From the NCBI GenBank assembly GCA_903813345.2, contig CAIIXF020000415.1, positions 1-14,128 on the forward strand: a DNA stretch of 14,128 nt. Direction: 5' to 3'. Numbering within the stretch: the stretch's first letter is position 1; each line of letters starts with the position of its first letter. Below, piece after piece: positions 8,347 to 14,128 of this stretch. Position numbers and translations under genes: made by a program. Source of the DNA: Owenia fusiformis. Lineage: Eukaryota; Annelida; Polychaeta; Sabellida; Oweniidae. The notes under the pieces were generated by a model. The model saw nothing but the letters and a program-made list of their open reading frames with translations, made no database searches and had not been told where the DNA came from.

Positions 8347-8625
8347 CTATCCCACAAAATACAGCACTTTCAACAACATGTCACAGGTGTGGCCATTATC
8401 GCTCTGTAGGCAAACCTGCACAAGCTGGCAACAATCCGACTGTATCCCTCAGCAGGTATGGCCTGAATGACATGGATGATCTTCCTTTTATGGTCTGCAA
8501 TTGTCCTGAGGTCATTCTCATACACTCTATCTTTGGTGTATACCCACAGGTAGAAGTCAGATAGGACATTTTAGATGACATGAGCAGGATTGCCTACAGC
8601 CCAATATTGGCCACTGGGGCATGAT
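8347..8625 (-). pseudogene. Broken DDE transposase C-terminus, Tc1/mariner superfamily
   Basis: The minus strand encodes LSDFYLWVYTKDRVYEND followed by RTIADHKRKIIHVIQAIPAE, then SLCRFAYRA. This follows the C-terminal pattern of mariner-superfamily transposases: D-F-x-L-W-x-Y-x-K-x-x-V-Y, then a basic helix, I-P-x-E, and R-F-x-R. A one-base frame change is then needed to reach DNGHTCDMLLK and the stop at 8347-8349, matching the usual G-H-x end. Upstream, PAHVI-stop-NVLSDFYLW aligns with the family's P-A-R-S-P-D-L segment. The codon that should give the catalytic third aspartate is TAA. The reading frame is thus broken at least twice and the N-terminal two thirds is not recognisable. It cannot make an active enzyme. 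Confidence 0.7.
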
Positions 8626-8991
8626 GTTTAAAGTGCTGTAACATTGTGATTGTCTGTCTAATGGTCATGAACTCCTTTGCCAAATTAAAGACAAATACAG
8701 TATCAGCATAGAGAGGAATCCAATTTTTGGCTGAACCACAAATACCAGATGGATCAGGAGGAACCAATCAAAGTGATACACTAGCACACATCATTCATCT
8801 CTGGCAAACAGTGTAGACATTTAGGGCAAAACTGAGACTGGTAAAACAACCCTTTGACCTTAAAAGTCAGGTGGTTGGTATCAAATTAAGCTGTTCAACA
8901 TAACCCGGAGTACTTCAAAAGTTTCGGTCCATATGAAAAGGTGCTGGTCAATCAGAAAATTGACTCAGAAATTATTTAAACCTCAAGAGCA

Positions 8992-9320
8992 TACTGTACG
9001 CCCGGTATTTTTCGTGTGCGATTTAGTTTCGCGCTTTTCGCGATTGTGTGAAAATCGTGAAAATAAATCATCGCAAATTTTGCCAATTAAAGGCTGAGGT
9101 GCAACAATGCCGTTGACTAAGATCTAGAAACTGTAAATCTTATCCAAATATGACATTGGGTAGGTGTAATTACTGTAGATAAGGTAAATTAGTTTACAGA
9201 GCTTGAGGATTCAGAGAATAATGGAATTTAAACCTTTGAAATCCGCGAAATTTAATGGCCGCGATATTGGTATTTCTCAAAATTTGCGAAATTAAAACTG
9301 GGTGTACAGGGTGTACAGTA
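8992..9320. mobile_element. MITE with TA duplication and TCGCG-rich arms
   Basis: TACTGTAC at 8992-8999 and GTACAGTA at 9313-9320 are exact reverse complements, with TA as the probable target duplication and an element body at 8994-9318. The arms stay similar inward: on the left CCCGGTATTTTTCG then GTTTCGCG, and on the right read inverted CCCAGTTTTAATTTCGC then ATTTCGCG. CG-containing words such as TTCGCG and CCGCG are concentrated here and rare elsewhere in the window. The right end carries GGGTGTACA twice in tandem (9300-9317). It is about 325 bp with no coding capacity. Confidence 0.7.
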
Positions 9321-9415
9321 GCTTGTTCAGTAATTTAGTGTCAGTGTCAGTCTGCATGTTTTTTTTTTTCTATTTTTGGTCAACTTTTATTCTATATTTT
9401 ACTTTTTTGTTTTAG

Positions 9416-9561
9416 TGGAATGTGTAATAGCAGTTGGGGTTGAGCATTTGCAACAAATAGGTGCTGACAGTTTGCATGTTAATGCCTGGTTTCAGAAAGA
9501 CAGAACCTGCAAGAATAGATGGAACATTGTAGATAAATGGAAATCAATCTGTTTCAATTAA
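9416..9561 (+). CDS. Possible terminal exon, unknown protein
   Basis: A long T-rich tract ending TTTTTTGTTTTAG precedes it, a very good acceptor. The frame with two leading bases is open for 48 codons to TAA at 9559-9561. It begins ECVIAVGVEHLQQIGADSLH and includes VNAWFQKDRTCKNRWNIVDK. The phase fits the candidate microexon at 6186-6215. I see no clear polyadenylation signal close downstream, and there are no strong internal donors. The peptide is not one I recognise. It may be a real last exon, an exon with a weak internal donor, or a chance frame. Confidence 0.25.
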
Positions 9562-9719
9562 GAAATAAGGACATTTCAATGTCTGAGGCCTGAAATTATT
9601 TAAAAGCCATGCCCATTTAGAATTTAGAACATTTTCTTAAATGCTGTTAATTTCAAATTGTAGGTAGGTTGATTTACCAAACTCCAGGATGAAAACCAAA
9701 TTGCTTTAAACTACTTTAG

Positions 9720-9781
9720 GTGATATCTCCAAGATTTAAGAGAAGGAAACGCTGGACTGCTGTATATGACTTTGTGATGAG
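9720..9781 (+). CDS. Possible internal exon, basic peptide of unknown family
   Basis: It lies between an acceptor (ACTACTTTAG, modest pyrimidine content) and a donor (GAG then GTAACC). The frame starting at the first base is open and reads VISPRFKRRKRWTAVYDFVM with two trailing bases. The run KRRKRW is strongly basic. In the next candidate exon (10401) the phase matches, giving an arginine across the junction. No other frame is open over the whole segment. I do not recognise the family. Confidence 0.25.
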
Positions 9782-10400
9782 GTAACCAGAAGCCATAATT
9801 CTTGCTGTGGTTCTTGCAAGCTTCTCTGAAACCACCTGCTCCACCCTTGGATCTTAAGCTTTGGCATTAGAATTGTTTCTCTTTGGGGTATTGCATTACC
9901 AATAATTTAACCTGCAGTGACTGTATTTCTGTATCTGCCACATTATATTATTCAATCAGTTTATTTATCTTTTGTATGCTTTATTCTATGAATGCAGACA
10001 TTGCTGGGAAAGTCAAGCAGTCAATACAAGGCATCAGTAGTACCAGACTCTTGTGATTCTTGCTTTGTTTAACCAAGATGCAATTGCTAAATGAGATGTG
10101 TCCAAGCAAGTTTACTCGAAGTGGTTAGGTTTTAAGAGGATATATTTATTATTTATGTACTGGAGACTTTGACCTGAGAATGGATAACAAATTAAGGAAA
10201 ATGTGGCATTAACAAGAGGGCTGATGAAAACACACAAACATAAAGATACATTCAATGACAAAAGAATACTTTCAAAGAAGAATGGATATAACAAACCAAT
10301 CTGAGGCTAAATGAAAAAGATGGAAAAAACAATCAGCAAAATAAGAATGGACAGGAAGTGAGCATTTACTTACAACTGGAAGAAATAGAAGTATTTTCAG
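9782..10400. other. Non-coding stretch, possible intron
   Basis: I see no repeat or gene here. If the neighbouring exon calls are right, this is an intron of about 620 bp running from GTAACC to TATTTTCAG. Confidence 0.35.
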
Positions 10401-10447
10401 GTTTGCTGCTATGGGGAGTACATGTTCTGTCAACATTGGTAATTCAG
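10401..10447 (+). CDS. Possible internal exon, weak
   Basis: The acceptor is GTATTTTCAG. There are two possible donors 9 nt apart (GT at 10439 and 10448; the second, CAG then GTAATC, is better), and both preserve the frame. In the frame with one leading base it reads FAAMGSTCSVNI, plus GNS if the second donor is used. All three frames are open up to the first donor, and the minus strand of the same DNA is also open between splice-like sites, so evidence for this particular frame is thin. It is listed because its phase joins the exon at 9720 to the one at 12980. Confidence 0.18.
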
Positions 10448-10783
10448 GTAATCAGATAGTTTTAAGTCCATCAACCTATTTACTATAGGGTTCTCACTGA
10501 ATCTTTAGACTAAAATGCAGAATCTCACTATTTTATTTCTAATATTTTTGGTCACCAAAAAAATTCTACAAATATAAATTAAGAAAGCATTTAAATCTTT
10601 GAATCAAATTTGAACTGTGAACATTCTGCCATGTTAACCAAAGGAATGTATTATAAATCAAACTCAGTCTAAAAATCTTATTGAGAACTAACACAACTTC
10701 TTTTTAAAGTACAAATGTGTTCTAAGATTATGTATGTTTCCATTGTGAATGATAATATGAATCTTCCAAAGTGGAAGAAATTC

Positions 10784-10865
10784 AACTTCCTTTTATAACA
10801 CCTATAATTGGTTGTTGTATATCTATTAAAATGAATTACAAGGTGAGTGAATCTACTTATCAGTT
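10784..10865 (+). repeat. Local direct repeat, copy 1
   Basis: CTTCCTTTTATAACACCTATAA, then TTGTATATCTATTAAAATGA, then TTACAAGGTGAGTG and ATCTACTTATCAGTT recur in diverged form at 10901-10986, offset about 118 bp. Both copies carry a donor-like TACAAG then GTGAGT or GTAAGT, but no open frame leads into it. Confidence 0.7.
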
Positions 10866-10900
10866 ATTATTAGCTTACGTGATGAGCTGCTGTTACCACA

Positions 10901-10986
10901 CACTTCCTTTATAACAACCTATAACTGCATATGATGTTATATATCCATTAAAATTAAGTACAAGGTAAGTGCATCTACTAATCAGT
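10901..10986 (+). repeat. Local direct repeat, copy 2
   Basis: This is the diverged second copy of 10784-10865. It shares CTTCC, TATAAC, CCTATAA, ATTAAAAT, GTACAAGGTAAGTG and ATCTAC with ATCAGTT, with small insertions between blocks. It is probably an old tandem duplication. Confidence 0.7.
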
Positions 10987-11620
10987 TTTTTTGCAATTAG
11001 AATTCCTTAATAGCGATTAATACTCGCTCAACCTTAAGCTATGTTGTGTAGTGTGGGGTGAATGAAGGGAATCTCTTTCATCCAATTTCAATTGGACAAT
11101 AAATGGACAATACAGCCTTTGGCAACTTCTTCAATCAGATCTTTTTTGCATCCTCATGACACTGTGACCTTTGTCCTTGTTATGCTTTGTACTATCTTAA
11201 GACAGGAGAATATCTGGTCTGATGAGTATCATTATAGTGCAGTGATTTGGCAATAGAAGTTTTAATGCAAATCAACCAAACAACCTTGAATTGTGAACCA
11301 ACTTCTTGTGGTGGTCAGTACACTTCTCCTGGGTTTCTTCCAAGTGCCCTTTGCCTTAACAAGATCAAATTACTGAGGATGTGTCGTTTTCTTTTCATGG
11401 AGTTGGTCATGCCTTCATGTGAACAAGTTTTTTAATTGGAATTTTCAGCATGCCAGTGTGTACTTGTTACTTCATTGTTCATTTAATGATGTTGTTTTGA
11501 TGTTATGAGTATTGGCTATCAATTTTTTCAATTTTTCTTCAACATGTATTGTAATGACTTCAGTATGAATGAAATGTCCCTTGTTGTTCTGGTCCTGGAT
11601 TGTGATACTGCTTCTCGATT
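10987..11620. other. Stretch upstream of the LTR, content unrecognised
   Basis: If the LTR call at 11633 is right, this would be the 3' internal part of a retroelement. The plus-strand frames at 11062-11256 and 11247-11435 show no integrase, RNase H or reverse transcriptase motif that I can see. It contains a short perfect palindrome, CCAATTTCAATTGG (11083-11096). Confidence 0.3.
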
Positions 11621-11632
11621 GGAGGGGGGGGA

Positions 11633-12080
11633 TGTTAGACATTGTTTGTTTTCACGTTAGATCATGGTTTTGGGATATAAAGGGTCTACTTTTCTTATGA
11701 CAGATTTACACTTAGAGTTTGCTTTTCTTGTTGGGTTTCTTTATAGTTTTTAGTCACACCTCCCATTTGGCATTTGTGCTTATATATTCCTTCTACTACT
11801 CTTTCAACTAATGCCTTCTACTTAAGACCAGTTCTTGCTAGTTCCTCTTTTGCCTTTCATGTGTTCTATGATTCTTCCATCTGTAATATCCTTGTCACTG
11901 TATTGGTTTGGCTATACCCTCTTACAATATTTTGTCCATAGTGGTATATTTTTAAAATTATACCTAATTTCTTCAATTAAGGATTATTTTATTATAGTAT
12001 TAAATGTACATTTTATTTTTCTAAGGTCTCATCAATTTTGTATTAGACATTGTAATAAATTGTTCACTTTAAAGTTAACA
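11633..12080 (+). mobile_element. Probable long terminal repeat of a retrotransposon
   Basis: A purine tract, GGAGGGGGGGGA (11621-11632), lies immediately before TGTTAGAC, as a polypurine tract lies before a 3' LTR. The segment opens TGTTA and closes TAACA (12076-12080), the inverted 5-bp ends expected of an LTR. It also has TATAAA at 11676-11681 and AATAAA at 12054-12059, about 20 bp from the end. The length of 448 bp is normal for Ty3/Gypsy-type LTRs, though I cannot assign the family. No second copy is present in the window and the neighbouring internal region is unrecognised. The 87-codon frame at 11835-12098 within it is low-complexity and probably not a gene. Confidence 0.5.
11676..11681 (+). 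promoter_or_regulatory. TATA box candidate in the LTR
   Basis: TATAAA in GGGATATAAAGGG lies 43 bp into the proposed LTR. It is a plausible promoter element for a retrotransposon transcript, with no independent support. Confidence 0.3.
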
Positions 12081-12110
12081 TATTGCTTAATTGGCTGAGT
12101 TTATATTAGT

Positions 12111-12265
12111 GAATGCAACTTGCTGTTGGCTACTGGATTAACCTACTATTTTATGACCAATTCATTTTAATATGAACAAAATAGTGGCACGTAATATTCA
12201 TATTTAAATGGGTTGACCATAAAACATTAAGCTAATCCAGTATCCGACAGCTGATAGTTGCATTT
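12111..12265. mobile_element. Long-hairpin MITE of about 155 bp
   Basis: The arms 12113-12176 and about 12197-12263 are inverted copies. Shared blocks include ATGCAACT, TACTGGATTA, TTTTATG and AATATGAA, separated by a 20-nt centre and small indels. The whole element folds back on itself like the short foldback MITEs of animals. I could not identify a target duplication. It has no coding capacity and starts 30 bp after the proposed LTR. Confidence 0.7.
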
Positions 12266-12269
12266 GCAA

Positions 12270-12960
12270 ATACAAGCAAAGTGACTATGTTATCAAACTT
12301 TCTTTCGTAATGATATATTGTCATAATTTGTCATATTTTGATACACTCACACTCAATACCCAAAGGATAAACAGTTGAAATTGGTTACACTATCTACTGT
12401 GCTATAATTTTACATAACATTTTATTCAATGAATTAAAAATACAAATTCTATGATATATATGCCTAATAGAAATACACTTATGATAAATATATCCCATAC
12501 CATAAATACAATAGTGAAGTTGAAAGTTTATTAAGCGCACCATATATATATATTGAATTTTTAACAGAATCTCAAACGAAATATTTAGTATTTAAATTTT
12601 GAATTTTAAGCATAGTTCTGGTGTCCTTCAAACATGATTTTATTGAATACTCATTCATAAATACAAACCATATACTCAATCATGTTTTGACTAATTAAGT
12701 ATGACAATGTAACAATAAGATGAATTTAAAATTTTGGCTAGATTTCATACTTAAATTTCCTCAATTGATACATTTGATTTTAGATGAAATAAAAATAGCT
12801 TATATTTAACTGTTGAAATTTTTAAATTGCATATAAAATGAAAAATAGCGTAACACTCCAGCTCTTTGTCATACATGATACAAAAAGTTAATTTCTGAAG
12901 TTTTTTAAATCTGGCATATATCATAGAAAATGTATATTTATCGTCTTGATTATTTATTTT
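12270..12960. other. Very AT-rich non-coding stretch, possible intron
   Basis: I see no gene, duplication or inverted repeat that I can define. It ends in a T-rich tract that forms the acceptor of the exon at 12980. Confidence 0.5.
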
Positions 12961-12979
12961 TTATTTTTTATTTACACAG

Positions 12980-13050
12980 CCATGGCGAGAAAACCAAAAG
13001 GATTGAGGAAAAGAGAATATGTCAAGAGGTCCAAGTTAGACCTAAAAAAG
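12980..13050 (+). CDS. Candidate coding exon with very basic peptide
   Basis: This has the best splice signals in the window. A long T-rich tract ends TTTATTTACACAG, and the 71-nt exon is followed by a donor, AAAAAG then GTAAAC. The frame with two leading bases contains CCATGGCG, a good start context, and reads MARKPKGLRKREYVKRSK then LDLKK. This is rich in K and R, in the manner of a nuclear localisation signal. The frame with one leading base is also open (HGEKTKRIEEKRICQEVQ); the frame with no leading base has TGA. It could be an internal exon joining 10401-10447 in phase, or the first coding exon of a gene running out of the window. I recognise neither peptide. Confidence 0.42.
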
Positions 13051-13144
13051 GTAAACTATTAACAACAGTTCTAAAAATGGTCATCTATGTTGTAACCTTG
13101 TAAACTAGATGGAGAGCAGTGTTATATGACTATTGTTATATTTC

Positions 13145-13470
13145 ATCATCTAGAGCTAATGGGTAGGTATGCTGTAACCTAGATGTTGTGAGTTTGAGAA
13201 ACATGTTTATAGTCAATGAATGATCACTGTCTGGGGTTTCAGTTATAAAAATTTGACAACTCAAGTTGTGATTCCTTAAGGACAGTCGAGCATTTGTGAG
13301 TATGTAACTGAGTGAACCCTTTAGGCATCCTGGGTAATGGAATCTAGCCAAGTAGTATAGAGCTCTGGATACATCAGGTAAGGTGATTGGTGCTATAACC
13401 TAGAAGTTTAATTGGGTGTGGGCTTTATATATTTTTCACTCATTTTAGTCAATGTCTGGGCTTTAAGTGG
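13145..13470 (+). repeat. Two diverged copies of a SINE-like segment
   Basis: Blocks recur in the same order about 220-236 bp apart. AACCTAGATGTT (13176) matches AACCTAGAAGTTT (13397), AGTCAATG occurs at 13211 and 13447, and TGTCTGGG occurs at 13228 and 13453. The second copy starts near AGAGCTCTGGATACATCAG; a similar GGATACATCA recurs near 13890. The order of blocks, and a possible decayed tRNA-type B box near GTGAGTTTGAG, suggest old SINE copies. I cannot define full ends. Donor-like CAGGTAAGG at 13376 has no open frame before it. Confidence 0.4.
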
Positions 13471-13479
13471 CAGAGTTTC

Positions 13480-13950
13480 TTGTTCCAAGTCATTGGGAAC
13501 AATTGAGTGAAAATGTCTGTGCATAACTTATGTCATTTAAAGATGCTGAATTTCCTTAGCTGTAAACATTTCAGGATAAATCAAGATAGACAACTGTTTT
13601 TGCAATTACAGGTCATGAGATAGACAATTGTGCTTATTGATTCTTCGATGACGAAAGTGTGCCACTGTATGTTTTTAAGGACAGTGTGTATGAATGTAGT
13701 GAAAATATGTAATGAAACACTCAGTCTTGGGGATTTTCTGAATAGTCAAAGGCATTGGATAAGTTACTACCTGTGCTCTTTTTATTATTCATTTATTATC
13801 ACTAAGCTTCCAGTTGCAGTGTTGTAGTATGTGAGTATGAATATGACATCTAGTGTGTTTGAGTGAACTAGTCAATCAATCTCAGGTACTGGATACATCA
13901 AACTAGCTATGTAGCATCCTAACCCTGTGAAAGTGATTTGCATAGGTATG
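13480..13950. other. Non-coding stretch, fragments only
   Basis: No supported gene. The frame at 13630-13827 has no recognisable features. Fragments resembling the preceding repeat (GGATACATCA near 13890) are present. Confidence 0.4.
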
Positions 13951-13954
13951 TATT

Positions 13955-14128
13955 CATTATCCCATCGAATGAAATTCGGAGGGATATAGAGAATGCCTCC
14001 ATCCATCTGTCCGTTTGTCCATATGTACGTCCGTACGTATATACGTCTGTGTGTCCGTCAGGGCAATAACTCGAATACCATTGGCCTGATTTTGTTAATA
14101 TTTTGTACATATATGCCCTATAAGGGTA
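13955..14128 (+). repeat. GTCC-rich interspersed repeat, cut by the window end
   Basis: CATCGAATGAAATTCGGAGG is followed by a run of GTCC- and GTAC-containing words at 13998-14060, such as CATCTGTCCGTTTGTCCATA and TACGTCCGTACG. The minus strand therefore translates to a TDG/TDR-type low-complexity peptide within a 63-codon frame, which is a by-product. Repeats with a GTCCGTCC core are widespread in invertebrate genomes. The right end lies outside the window. Confidence 0.6.

Noticed and set aside
8396-8581. 61-codon minus-strand frame starting MSSKMSYLTST
   Set aside because: It is a shadow of the transposase remnant, which is read in another frame.
10784-10986. Duplicated exons ending in TACAAG before GTGAGT and GTAAGT
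   Set aside because: The donor motifs are strong, but every frame leading into them from a possible acceptor has stops.
11062-11435. Two adjoining frames of 64 and 62 codons as retroelement protein
   Set aside because: No integrase, RNase H or zinc-knuckle pattern is visible, and the frames differ in phase.
11835-12098. 87-codon frame rich in L, F, I and S as a membrane protein
   Set aside because: The hydrophobicity follows from T-rich sequence, and it lies inside the proposed LTR and runs past its end.
13277-13376. Exon ending at CAG then GTAAGG
   Set aside because: All three frames before the donor contain stops, and the sequence belongs to the SINE-like repeat.
1-14128. tRNA, rRNA or other structured RNA genes
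   Set aside because: I found no intact A and B boxes with a cloverleaf, and no recognisable rRNA or snRNA segment on either strand.

Overview
This looks like AT-rich non-coding nuclear DNA from a metazoan, most likely a marine invertebrate. An echinoderm or another invertebrate deuterostome is my guess from the style of the repeats, not something the sequence proves. The longest open reading frame is only 99 codons. None of the longer frames resembles a known protein, and there is no bacterial operon structure. The window reads as one or more long introns and intergenic DNA, heavily colonised by small mobile elements, with a few possible short exons.

Layout from left to right. Positions 1-1010 hold unexplained AT-rich DNA with hairpins and a possible decayed element. 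Positions 1011-2989 are bounded by long inverted repeats of Tc1/mariner style. Nested inside is a second element (1401-1796) with perfect 26-bp ends and a duplicated core. Positions 3391-3648 carry a 99-bp segment present twice at about 93% identity. Positions 4074-4211 hold two possible exons on opposite strands. Positions 5150-5475 are a degenerate minisatellite of about 42 bp. A possible 30-nt microexon lies at 6186-6215. It is followed by two small elements: 6267-6463 (TA duplications) and 6750-6956 (CAGTG termini and a 5-bp duplication). Positions 7486-8068 are another inverted-repeat element with long degenerate arms. Positions 8241 to about 8625 hold the tail end of a mariner-superfamily element, including the broken C-terminus of its transposase on the minus strand. 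Positions 8992-9320 are a further MITE with TA duplications. Positions 9416-10447 contain three possible exons. Positions 10784-10986 hold a local duplication. Positions 11633-12080 have the features of an LTR, and 12111-12265 form a long hairpin element. The best candidate coding exon is at 12980-13050. The window ends in SINE-like and GTCC-rich repeat sequence.

Three plus-strand exon candidates (9720-9781, 10401-10447, 12980-13050) can be joined in one open frame with compatible phases. They may therefore belong to a single plus-strand gene whose introns hold most of the repeats. I do not recognise the predicted peptide, and short exon calls in AT-rich DNA are often false. I found no CRISPR array, tRNA or rRNA gene, or anything that looks like a new functional system. 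The most interesting items are the nested and dimeric mobile elements, the mobile element that supplies splice-donor consensus sites on both strands, the minisatellite, and the phase-compatible exon chain.
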